Part shown: piece by piece, positions 1 to 7,445 of the stretch
Position numbering within the stretch: the stretch's first letter is position 1
How the letters are laid out: the number at the start of each line of letters is the position of its first letter
Source: AWTP1-13 sp041288195
Lineage (GTDB): Bacteria; Pseudomonadota; Alphaproteobacteria; Rhizobiales; Hyphomicrobiaceae
NCBI GenBank assembly: GCA_041288195.1
Contig: JBGGME010000021.1
Coordinates: forward strand, 1 to 27,054
Length of the DNA: 27,054 bases
Reading direction: 5' to 3'
Program-made: the position numbers and the translations under genes
Notes under the pieces: model-generated
The model's input: only the letters and a program-made list of their open reading frames with translations
The model's database searches: none
What the model was told of the DNA's origin: nothing

Positions 1-338
1 GGACCCAGTGTATCCGAGGCCGGTTGGGTCACTCGCCGGAGCCGTTCGCTGGAGCCTCGAGGCGGTGCTGGGCGCAGGTGCCAGACTGCCCCCGGACTAC
101 CCCGAGCCAGGCAATTGCGCCCAGCTCCCTCCATATCCTCGAGGCCGGAGGCCTGCGAGGCGATGTGTGCTGGTGAGATCGTGAGTCGTGAGTGGTGAGT
201 GGTGAGATTGGGGATGGAGACCATTCATTCGGATGGAGCTCCACCCGCGCCCCGCGGTGGGCCCTCCACTGACCACTGACCACTCACCTCTATGCGCGTC
301 ATTCCGCGAGCGCGGAGCGCGTCGACGGGGCTGGTGGG
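1..338. other. non-coding stretch at the window edge
   Basis: No convincing gene is visible here. The open frames that cross it encode low-complexity runs rich in Arg/Ser/Pro/His and have no recognisable family, and one of them simply continues antisense through the next real gene. The stretch lies downstream of the minus-strand DsbD-like gene. It holds the tandem/inverted repeat at 188-290, and near its left end 2-7 (GACCCA) can pair with 25-30 (TGGGTC). I saw no tRNA-like 3' half and no rho-independent terminator with a T tract. Confidence 0.6.
188..290. repeat. short tandem repeats in inverted orientation
   Basis: At 188-206 a GTGAGTG-type unit is repeated in tandem. At 266-290 the complementary form (CCACTGA/CCACTCA units) is repeated. 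When 266-290 is reverse complemented, 17 of 19 bases match the left block, so the two could pair into a long imperfect stem. Between them, 241-258 (CCACCCGCG CCC CGCGGTGG) forms a smaller hairpin with one bulge. The position, just past the stop of the minus-strand DsbD-like gene, fits a transcript 3' end or an intergenic repeat element. No T tract is present, so I do not call it an intrinsic terminator. Confidence 0.55.
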
Positions 339-1199
339 CTACGGCACGGTCCAGGTGATCTCGGTAGCGCCCGCGTCGCTGACGAGGGTGAGGGTGAGCG
401 TCTTGCCCTTGAGCTCGCGCGCGTTGTCGCCACGCGAAAGGTCGACCTCGAAGCGCTGCGTGTCGCCGCTGCCGTCGGAGAGGCGCCTGGGCTGGGGGAT
501 GTAGATGCTGTCGGGCGCCTCTATGAAGACGTCGCCGCCGCGGCTGCCCGGCGGGAAGCGCGCCTCGATCACAAGGTGCGGACGCTCGCCGTCGAGCACC
601 GCCTTCGCCTGCTCGATGCGGGGCGCATTCGCGCCCGCCTTGCCGGCGGGCCTGGGCACACGCTCGAGCGCCGCGACGAGAGCGGGGAGCGGCTTGCCCT
701 GGAGCAGCGTCGGCGGCAGCGTCAGCGACAGCTTCGCCTCGGCCGGGATGCAGATGTCGCGGCAGATGCCGAGGCTGACGACGAGATCGAGGCCCACGGG
801 CTTGCCCGCGTCCTTCGGCACGACCTCGAGCGGAAAGATCACGGCGCCCTTGTAGCCCAGCACCTCGGCGCCCGGCTCGTGCATCCGGGCCGGCGCGGGA
901 TAGCGGACATCGACGGCAGCGACGTTGGTGGAGGCGGCCCACTCGAAGGCCGGCGGCACGCCCGCATCGCCGGGATTGCGCCAGTAGGTCTTCCAGCCGT
1001 CGGCCAGCGCGATCTCGACGCCGACGAGATAGGACTTGCCGGGTGCGGCCGGAGAGGGCCCGGCGAGCAGGCGCGCGCGGGCGGAGTTGAGATCCACCCA
1101 CGGCGAGGCAAGCTCGGCCGCAACCTCGCTTCGCGCTGCCGATGCCATGGCAAGCGCGGCACCCGCAAGCGCCAGCGCTGCCGTCCAGACCCTGCTCAT
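339..1199 (-). CDS. periplasmic DsbD N-terminal-domain-like protein
   Basis: This 286-residue protein resembles the N-terminal domain of DsbD/ScsB-type thiol:disulfide reductases (the DsbC/DsbD_N family), which passes reducing equivalents to periplasmic partners. Residues 1-24 look like a Sec signal peptide (positive start, Ala/Leu-rich core, likely cut after SAARS). The motif CRDIC with C146 and C150 matches the Cys pair of the family in the context GICRDICIPA. Unlike full DsbD there is no transmembrane electron-transfer domain and no C-terminal thioredoxin domain; the protein ends after the beta-rich domain. The ATG at 1199 has GAGG five bases upstream on the minus strand. It is divergent from yqgE, with about 130 bp between the starts. 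The family is well supported; the physiological partner is unknown. Confidence 0.82.
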   Translation of the reverse strand: MSRVWTAALALAGAALAMASAARSEVAAELASPWVDLNSARARLLAGPSPAAPGKSYLVGVEIALADGWKTYWRNPGDAGVPPAFEWAASTNVAAVDVRYPAPARMHEPGAEVLGYKGAVIFPLEVVPKDAGKPVGLDLVVSLGICRDICIPAEAKLSLTLPPTLLQGKPLPALVAALERVPRPAGKAGANAPRIEQAKAVLDGERPHLVIEARFPPGSRGGDVFIEAPDSIYIPQPRRLSDGSGDTQRFEVDLSRGDNARELKGKTLTLTLVSDAGATEITWTVP

Positions 1200-1327
1200 G
1201 AACGCCTCATGCTGTGCCGAAGCCTACGGCAGCGCTCGCATAACGCAATTCAACACTCCTCGATCATGCACTGGCGCCGGACTCGCAGCCCCTTCCACGC
1301 GCCACATTCCAGCGCTAGTCTTTGCCC

Positions 1328-1933
1328 ATGCGAGCGTCGAGAAAGCGTAAAGGCGGCGCCACCAGCTACCTCGACGGGCAGCTCCTGGTGGCCATGCCGA
1401 TCATGACCGACAAGCGCTTTGCGCGGTCGGTGATCTACATGTGCGCGCACTCGGCCGAGGGCGCCATGGGGCTGATCGTCAACCAGCGCGCCTCCCATAT
1501 CAGCTTCGATGAGCTGCTGAAGCAGCTCGGCATCATGCCCGGCAACATCGATGTGCCGGAGAGCCTGACCGAGATGAACGTGCACGTCGGCGGCCCCGTC
1601 GAGACGGGACGCGGCTTCGTGCTGCACAGCTCGGACTACTATGTGGCGGAGTCGACGCTGCCGATCGACGACGGCGTATCGCTGACCGCCACCGTCGATA
1701 TCCTGAAGGCCATCGCCGGCGGCAAGGGCCCGGACCGGGCGATCCTGGCGCTGGGCTATGCAGGCTGGCGGGCGGGCCAGCTCGAGAGCGAGATCGCGGC
1801 CAACGGCTGGCTGCACTGTCCCGCCGACGCCGACCTGCTGTTCGACCGCGACCTCGATCAGAAATACGAGCGGGCGCTGTCGAAGATCGGCATCGATCCC
1901 TCCCATCTCGTCAGCGAGGCGGGCCACGCCTGA
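1328..1933 (+). CDS. yqgE: YqgE/AlgH family protein (DUF179)
   Basis: The 201-residue product matches the YqgE/AlgH family along its whole length: the opening YLDGQLLVAMPIM segment, RSVIYMCAH, GAMGLIVNQ, the central VHVGGPVETGRGFVLHSSDY block, and the later ALGYAGWRAGQLESEI block are all hallmarks. No signal peptide or membrane segment is visible, so it is probably cytoplasmic. The molecular function of this family is not established; AlgH was named for an influence on alginate expression in Pseudomonas. An upstream in-frame TTG at 1322 is possible, but the ATG at 1328 is preferred; the ribosome binding site is weak either way. It is transcribed away from the DsbD-like gene and converges with the c-di-GMP gene, whose stop lies about 80 bp beyond. 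Confidence 0.93.
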   Translation: MRASRKRKGGATSYLDGQLLVAMPIMTDKRFARSVIYMCAHSAEGAMGLIVNQRASHISFDELLKQLGIMPGNIDVPESLTEMNVHVGGPVETGRGFVLHSSDYYVAESTLPIDDGVSLTATVDILKAIAGGKGPDRAILALGYAGWRAGQLESEIAANGWLHCPADADLLFDRDLDQKYERALSKIGIDPSHLVSEAGHA

Positions 1934-2011
1934 GCCGGTGGGCTTCGGCCGCGGCTGGCCACGCGACCCTCCACTCCCATCGCCGATGCTGGAACCGCGG
2001 TGCGCGTGCGC

Positions 2012-5000
2012 CTACTGCTGGCCGCGCGAGCCGGCCGCGAGCTTGGCCAGACTCTCGGCGATGGCCGGCGGCAGGGAGCCGAGCTTGGGCTGCGCCTGCG
2101 CAGCCGATCGCTGCGGCGACAGCGGCGGCGGCCCCGCCATCGGCGGCCCTGCCATCGTCGGGAGGGGCGGCGGTCCGGACCTGACCGGCGGCGGGCTGCC
2201 GTTGGCCGGTGCGGTCGGCGCCGTGCGGTCGGCGCCGTAGGCATCGGCCTCCGGCGGCACACCTGGACGCAGCGGCGTCGGCGGCAGGCTGCCGAGACGG
2301 GCGGCGTCGGCACCGGGACCCTCCGCCATCGGCGACGTGGCGGGCAGCGGCGGCGGTCCGCCAGGGGCGCGCTTTTCCGCGGGCTGCGCTGCAACGTCCT
2401 CCGCCGGGGTCGAACCGTTGACGGGCGGCGCGGACTGCGGGGGAGCGGACTGGGGCGGTGCCGAGCGCGGCGGCGCACCCCCAGCCGGCGGGACAGGATC
2501 GGCGGGCGCCTCCTCCGCCTTCGGCCGCTTGCGCAGGAGGCTGCCCTTGCGGCTCATGCGCTTCTCGGCCCGGCGCACCACGCGCAGGAGCTGCAGCGCC
2601 TCGCGCTCCGACATCGGCTCGCCGTAGAAGTAGCCCTGGCCATACTCGCAGCCGATGAGCCGCAGCAGGCTCACATCGTCCTCGGTCTCGACCCCCTCGA
2701 TCACCACCTTCTTGCCGAGCTCGTGGGCGAGCGCCACCACCGAGCGCAGGATCACCGAGCCGGAGCCGTTCTCGCCGCTCGCATGCAGGAACGAGCGGTC
2801 GATCTTGATGGTGTCGAAGGTGAACTGGTTGAGGTAGGAGAGCGAGGAATAGCCGGTGCCGAAGTCATCGAGCGCGAGCCCGGCCCCGGCGTCCGCCAGC
2901 TGGCGCATCACGGCGGTCGCCTTCTCGGGGTTCTCCATCACGAGCGACTCGGTGATCTCGAGCCGCAGCGAGCCCTTGGGGATCACGGCGCGGCCGAGGA
3001 TGTGGCGCACCTCCTTTATCAGCTCCGGCCGGAACAGCTGCCGGCTCGATACGTTGACCCCCACGAACACGGGGTTGTCGGGGCGCGGCAGCTCCTTCTG
3101 CCAGCGCACCGCCTCGCGCACGGCATTGGCGAGCACGTAGGAGCCGAGCTTGACGATCAGGTCGGACTCCTCCGCCACGGGCACGAAGTCGGTGGGGTTG
3201 AGCGTGCCGAGAGTGGGGTGGTCCCAGCGCAGCAGCGCCTCGAAACCCGCGAGCTGCTCGGTCGGCAGGTAGAAGATCGGCTGGTAGACGAGGCGCAGCT
3301 GTCTCTTCTCGACGGCGCGCCGCAGGTCAGACTCGAGCTCCAGGCGACCGTCCTTCTCGGTGCGCATGCCGGCGTTGAAGATCTCGATGCGGTCGGGGCC
3401 GGCGCGCTTGGCCCGATACATGGCGATCTCGGCCTCGCGGAGGAGCTCGGCCGGGTCCTCGTCGGGCCCGTCGTAGAGGGCGATGCCGATCGAAGCGGTG
3501 AGCACGATCTCCTGGCCGGCGATGTTGATGGGCGCGCGCAGCGAGCGGCGCACCTGCTCGGCCAGCATGGCCAGCTCGCGCGCATCGGACTGGCTCAGGA
3601 GCAGCAGCGCGAACTGGTCGCCGCCGACGCGCCCGAGCGTGTCCTGGGGGCCGAGGTTGCGGGCCAGCCGCCGGGCGATGGTCAGGAGCAGGCTGTCGCC
3701 GACGACGAGGCCGAACGCACTGTTGACGGTCTTGAACTTGTCGATGTCGATGTAGAGCAGCGCCGGCCGCACCAGCGGCTCCAGCGTCGCGCGCTTGGCC
3801 GCGATCGCCAGGCGGTCGAGGAACAGCTCGCGGTTGGGCAGCCCCGAGAGGCTGTCGTGCACGGCATCGTGCAGCAGGCGCTCCTGCGCGCGCTTGGCGT
3901 CCGTGACCTCGCGCACCAGGCCGACGCAGCGCAGGTTGCGCCGGTCGGAGGCCGGCACGCTCGCCGCCTCGAGCTCGAACCAGCGGTAGGAGTTGTCGAC
4001 GTGGCGCATGCGGAACTCGATGCGCACCTCGCCGCCCGCGCGCTCCTTCACCGACGCCAGCAGCAGCTTGAAGCGCTCGCGGTCGGCGGGATGCATGTGC
4101 TTGGTGAACTCCTCGACCTTGGCCGAGAGCTCGCCGGCCTTGAGGCCCAGCACGGCCTCCACCACCGGGCTGACCTTGATCTCGTCGCGGCGCACGAGCC
4201 ATTCCCACACCGCCGCGCCGGCCCCGTCGACGGCGAGCGATCTGAGCTGCTGCTCGCCGGGCTGGGCACCGTAGAGCGGCTCGAAGGAGCGGAACGCGTA
4301 CTGGGTGACGGTGAAGCCGATCAGAACGACGATCAACACCAGCCCGGCGGTGAGGCCGAACACGACGATGTCGCCGGACAGCCGCCCCGTGAAGGTGACG
4401 CCGGCGCCGAACAGCCACACCAGCAGCAGCATCCAGGTCGGCACCAGGGAGAGCGCGCGGTCCTGCCCGCGCATTGCAAGGAACAACGTGAGCGCCGCGC
4501 CGACGCCGGCGATGGCGACGCAGGAGAGCCGCGCGAAGGTGGCGGCGAGCCGGGGGTCGAGGAAGGCGACGGCGACCAGGACCAGCTGCGCCGTCACCCA
4601 CAGCCCCAGCAGCATGCGCACGAAGCCGGGCCAGGCCCCGAGCCGCAGGAACGTGTAGAGGAAGATCAGCAGGGTCGCCGCCATGGCGGCTTCGCCGGCG
4701 GCCCGGTACTGCGCGTTCTCCTCGGGCCTGACGTTGAAGAGCTTGTGCCAGAAGCCGAAGTCGACGCACAGGTAGGCCAGCACGCACCAGGTGAAGATGG
4801 CAGCCGTCGGGAAGATCGCCTTGTGGTTGGCGGCGAACACGGCGGTCAGGAAGATGGCGAGCAGGCCGGTGATGCCGAGCATGATGCCGTTGAAGAGCTG
4901 GCGGTCGCGGCTCTTCTGCTCGTACTCGATGGGCTTCCACAGGTAGAGTCGCGCGAAGCGCTCGGAGGCGAGTTCGGCGACAAAGGTGACGGTCTGGCCG

Positions 5001-5500
5001 GGCTCCAGCGTGAGGCGGAACACGTCGGCGCGGTCGTTCTTGATGCGCTCGGGCACGAAGCCGACGGAGGGCGTCACCGCGTCCACGCGCCGCGCGTCGA
5101 GATCGGGCCACACCACGCCGGAGCCAACCGTGTTGTAGCGGTCGGCAGCGAGCCAGCGCTCGATGGGCTTGTCGGTGGTGTTGGTGAGCGCGAACACGAA
5201 CCAGGCGGGGTTGGTGCCGGCAGTGCTGGCCTGCACGGACATGCGCCCCCTGACGCCGTCGGCGCCGGGAGCGGTCTCGATCTGCAGGGCGTCGCCGCGC
5301 CCTTCGTAGGCCTCGCCGAGCGCCGTGATCTCGATGCGGTCGAGGTCGTTGTCGATCTCGATCGCCTTGAGGGCGAGCGCGACAGGCGCATGGACGAGAA
5401 GCGCCGCCACGAGCAGCAGGGCGGCCAGCGCCATGCGGCGCGCAAGCCCGCGCGCCTCGACGGCAGCAGCCTTCGCCCTGTTCCTGGCGGCCGTCGCCAT
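2012..5500 (-). CDS. 7TM / PAS / GGDEF(GGDQF) / EAL c-di-GMP protein with proline-rich tail
   Basis: This is a 1162-residue inner-membrane c-di-GMP protein. Residues about 20-44 form a signal/anchor, 45-195 an extracytoplasmic beta-rich region like 7TMR-DISM sensors, and about 201-400 seven hydrophobic helices. A PAS-like domain follows at about 425-540 (YRWFELEA near 505), then GGDEF at about 540-710 and EAL at about 725-970. The cyclase signature reads GGDQF (626-630), with the catalytic Glu replaced by Gln, and the RxxD inhibitory site is absent (GPQD at 617-620), so synthase activity is doubtful. The EAL domain looks intact: EALLR at 754, NVSSRQ at 815, EITES at 848, DDFGTGYSS at 878, KIDRSF at 899, EGVET at 935. 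Residues 975-1162 are a Pro/Ala/Ser-rich tail with repeated PPPLP and LGSLPP motifs. A later start at M23 (5434) is possible. It follows the GNAT gene by 15 nt. Likely role: a c-di-GMP phosphodiesterase sensing an envelope signal. Confidence 0.93.
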   Translation of the reverse strand: MATAARNRAKAAAVEARGLARRMALAALLLVAALLVHAPVALALKAIEIDNDLDRIEITALGEAYEGRGDALQIETAPGADGVRGRMSVQASTAGTNPAWFVFALTNTTDKPIERWLAADRYNTVGSGVVWPDLDARRVDAVTPSVGFVPERIKNDRADVFRLTLEPGQTVTFVAELASERFARLYLWKPIEYEQKSRDRQLFNGIMLGITGLLAIFLTAVFAANHKAIFPTAAIFTWCVLAYLCVDFGFWHKLFNVRPEENAQYRAAGEAAMAATLLIFLYTFLRLGAWPGFVRMLLGLWVTAQLVLVAVAFLDPRLAATFARLSCVAIAGVGAALTLFLAMRGQDRALSLVPTWMLLLVWLFGAGVTFTGRLSGDIVVFGLTAGLVLIVVLIGFTVTQYAFRSFEPLYGAQPGEQQLRSLAVDGAGAAVWEWLVRRDEIKVSPVVEAVLGLKAGELSAKVEEFTKHMHPADRERFKLLLASVKERAGGEVRIEFRMRHVDNSYRWFELEAASVPASDRRNLRCVGLVREVTDAKRAQERLLHDAVHDSLSGLPNRELFLDRLAIAAKRATLEPLVRPALLYIDIDKFKTVNSAFGLVVGDSLLLTIARRLARNLGPQDTLGRVGGDQFALLLLSQSDARELAMLAEQVRRSLRAPINIAGQEIVLTASIGIALYDGPDEDPAELLREAEIAMYRAKRAGPDRIEIFNAGMRTEKDGRLELESDLRRAVEKRQLRLVYQPIFYLPTEQLAGFEALLRWDHPTLGTLNPTDFVPVAEESDLIVKLGSYVLANAVREAVRWQKELPRPDNPVFVGVNVSSRQLFRPELIKEVRHILGRAVIPKGSLRLEITESLVMENPEKATAVMRQLADAGAGLALDDFGTGYSSLSYLNQFTFDTIKIDRSFLHASGENGSGSVILRSVVALAHELGKKVVIEGVETEDDVSLLRLIGCEYGQGYFYGEPMSEREALQLLRVVRRAEKRMSRKGSLLRKRPKAEEAPADPVPPAGGAPPRSAPPQSAPPQSAPPVNGSTPAEDVAAQPAEKRAPGGPPPLPATSPMAEGPGADAARLGSLPPTPLRPGVPPEADAYGADRTAPTAPANGSPPPVRSGPPPLPTMAGPPMAGPPPLSPQRSAAQAQPKLGSLPPAIAESLAKLAAGSRGQQ

Positions 5501-5515
5501 TGCGCCCCCGCTGCC

Positions 5516-6103
5516 CTACGCGCGCGCGTCGTCTTGCAGCAGGGCGAAAAGATCGTGGTCCTGCCAGACGCCGTTGATCTTGAGGTACCGGCGCGCCATG
5601 CCTTCGCGCTTGAACCCAACCTTCTCGAGCACGCGCTGGGAGGGGATGTTGTGAGGCAGGCAGGCAGCCTCCAGGCGGTGCAGGCCGAGGGTGTTGAAGG
5701 CGAACGGCAGGCAGGCCTTGACCGCGTTGCTCATGTGACCGCGCCGGATGTGGGGAACGCCGATCCAGTAGCCGACCGACGCGGCCTGGGCGACGCCGCG
5801 CCGGACGTTGCTGATGCTGAGCCCGCCGAGCAGCGTCGCATCGACCGAGCGGAAGATCAGGAAGGCGTAGCCCTGGTCCTCGCGCAGCTCGCGCTGGTAC
5901 TGGCGCAGCCGCCGCCGGAATGCCGAGCGGCTAAGCTCATCGCGCGCCCACTGGGGCTCCCAGACCGTGAGGTGATGGCGGCTCAATGCCCGCAGCTCCG
6001 CCCAGGCGGCGTAGTCGCCCATGGCGGGATGGCGCAGGAACAGCTCCCTGCCGTGCACCTCGGCATCGGGATCGATGCCCGATGAAGATCTCAGGAAGGC
6101 CAT
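5516..6103 (-). CDS. RimJ/RimL-type GNAT N-acetyltransferase
   Basis: The 195-residue product fits the GNAT acetyltransferases related to RimJ/RimL, which move acetyl from acetyl-CoA to protein N-termini or small amines. Visible marks are GLSISNVRRG (beta 4 region), the acetyl-CoA pyrophosphate loop IGVPHIRRGHMSNAV near residues 118-132, LGLHRLEAACLPHNIPSQRVLEKVGFKREG (typical of RimJ: the N-x-x-S helix followed by the GF-x-REG strand), and the C-terminal RYLKINGVWQDHDLFAL. No signal peptide is seen. The ATG at 6103 is preceded by AAGGGGGAT, a good ribosome binding site. It lies 70 bp downstream of the M16 peptidase gene and 15 nt upstream of the c-di-GMP gene, so it is probably cotranscribed with both. 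The substrate cannot be told from the sequence. Confidence 0.93.
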   Translation of the reverse strand: MAFLRSSSGIDPDAEVHGRELFLRHPAMGDYAAWAELRALSRHHLTVWEPQWARDELSRSAFRRRLRQYQRELREDQGYAFLIFRSVDATLLGGLSISNVRRGVAQAASVGYWIGVPHIRRGHMSNAVKACLPFAFNTLGLHRLEAACLPHNIPSQRVLEKVGFKREGMARRYLKINGVWQDHDLFALLQDDARA

Positions 6104-6173
6104 CGCTATCCCCCTTCCCCGCTGTCCTCAGCTCCGCCCGCCATCCTCTCGCAACACACTTGCATATGCCTAC

Positions 6174-7445
6174 TTACGCCCTGATGACTCGATCGGCCGC
6201 CATGCGCGCGAACGCCTCGCCCTTGCGCCCGGCCCCGACCACCGCGACCGAGGGCGGCGCACCGCTGACGAGCCTCGCCGCCAGCGCCTGCACGGCGTCC
6301 GGCGTCACCGCATCGATGCGCTCCACCAGCTCGGCCGGCTCGATCAGCCGATCGAACAGCAGGAGCTGGCGCGCCATCTGCTCGGCGCGGGCCGACGAGC
6401 TTTCGAGCCCCATCAGCAGACCGGCCTTGAGCTGCGCCTTGGAGCGCGCGAGCTCGGCATCCGACGGCCTCTCGGACGCCGCACGCACCAGCTCCGCACC
6501 GACGACGTCGATCAGCTTCTCCATCACCTCCGGCCCGGTCGCCGCATGGATCGCAAACAGGCCCGAATCGGCCAGCGCCCAGCAGCTCGAGTAGATCGCA
6601 TAGCAGAGGCCGCGGCGCTCCCGCACCTCCTGGAACAGCCGCGACGACATTCCCCCGCCGAACAGCCCCGAGAACACCTGGGCGGTGTAGAACTCCCGCT
6701 CCCGATAGGACGGCCCGGCGAACGCCATGACGAGATGGCTCTGCTCGAAGGGCTTTGCCGAGGTGCGCGTGCCACCGACGTAGCGCGCCGGCTCGAATCG
6801 ACTCCCCAGCCCGCCATTCAGGCGGCCGAATTGGGCTTCAGCGTGGCGGACGACCTCGGCGTGGTCGAGGTTGCCGGCTGCGGAGAGCACCATGCGCGCA
6901 GCGCCGTAGTTGGCCTGGAGGAACGCGCGCAAATCCTGCGCGTCGAAGCTCTTGACGCTCTCGATGGTGCCGAGGATGGGACGGCCGATGGCCTGCTCCG
7001 GGAAGGCCGCGTCCTGCAGCAGCTCGTAGGCGATCTCGTCGGGGCTGTCGCGGGTGGCGGCGATCTCCTGCAGGATCACCTCGCGCTCGCGCTCGAGCTC
7101 GTCGGCGGCATAGCGCGGGATCTGCAGGATGTCGGCCAGGATGTCGAGGGCGAGGCCGACGTCGCCCTTGAGCGTGCGGGCGAAGTAGGCGGTGGTCTCG
7201 AGGCTGGTGGCGGCATTGAGCTCGCCGCCGACGGCCTCGATCTCCTCGGCGATGTCGCTGGCGCTGCGCCGCTCGGTGCCCTTGAAGGCCATGTGCTCGA
7301 GCAGATGCGAGATGCCGTGCTCGGTCTGGCGCTCATGGCGGGCGCCGGCCGCCACCCATACGCCCAGCGACACCGTCTCCACGTGCGGCATGTGGTGGGA
7401 GACGACGCGCAGGCCGTTGCCGAGCCGGGAGGTTTGCGTGCTCAT
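6174..7445 (-). CDS. M16 family zinc peptidase (processing-peptidase type)
   Basis: A 423-residue M16 peptidase of the mitochondrial processing peptidase-beta/PqqL-like type. The inverted zinc motif HxxEH is at 47-51 (HLLEH, followed by MAFKGTERR), and the third ligand E127 in REVILQEI sits 76 residues after H51, the standard M16 spacing. The C-terminal half (from about 200) is the usual second, non-catalytic M16 domain, including the Arg-containing FGGGMSSRLFQEVRERRGLCYAIYS block. There is no signal peptide, so it is probably cytoplasmic. The ATG overlaps the thrC stop (ATGA, 7442-7445), which indicates translational coupling; GGGAG seven bases upstream lies inside thrC. The pairing thrC-M16 peptidase is common in Alphaproteobacteria. 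The native substrate is not known. Confidence 0.96.
   Translation of the reverse strand: MSTQTSRLGNGLRVVSHHMPHVETVSLGVWVAAGARHERQTEHGISHLLEHMAFKGTERRSASDIAEEIEAVGGELNAATSLETTAYFARTLKGDVGLALDILADILQIPRYAADELEREREVILQEIAATRDSPDEIAYELLQDAAFPEQAIGRPILGTIESVKSFDAQDLRAFLQANYGAARMVLSAAGNLDHAEVVRHAEAQFGRLNGGLGSRFEPARYVGGTRTSAKPFEQSHLVMAFAGPSYREREFYTAQVFSGLFGGGMSSRLFQEVRERRGLCYAIYSSCWALADSGLFAIHAATGPEVMEKLIDVVGAELVRAASERPSDAELARSKAQLKAGLLMGLESSSARAEQMARQLLLFDRLIEPAELVERIDAVTPDAVQALAARLVSGAPPSVAVVGAGRKGEAFARMAADRVIRA

Noticed and set aside
1..120. tRNA or small RNA gene at the left edge
   Set aside because: Some short stems can be drawn, but no cloverleaf or T-loop sequence is present on either strand.
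2000..6085. A 1361-codon open frame on the plus strand, antisense to the c-di-GMP gene and the GNAT gene
   Set aside because: It is the mirror frame of GC-rich coding DNA: the translation is rich in Arg/Glu/Gly/His/Leu, matches no family, and the minus-strand genes show clear domains.
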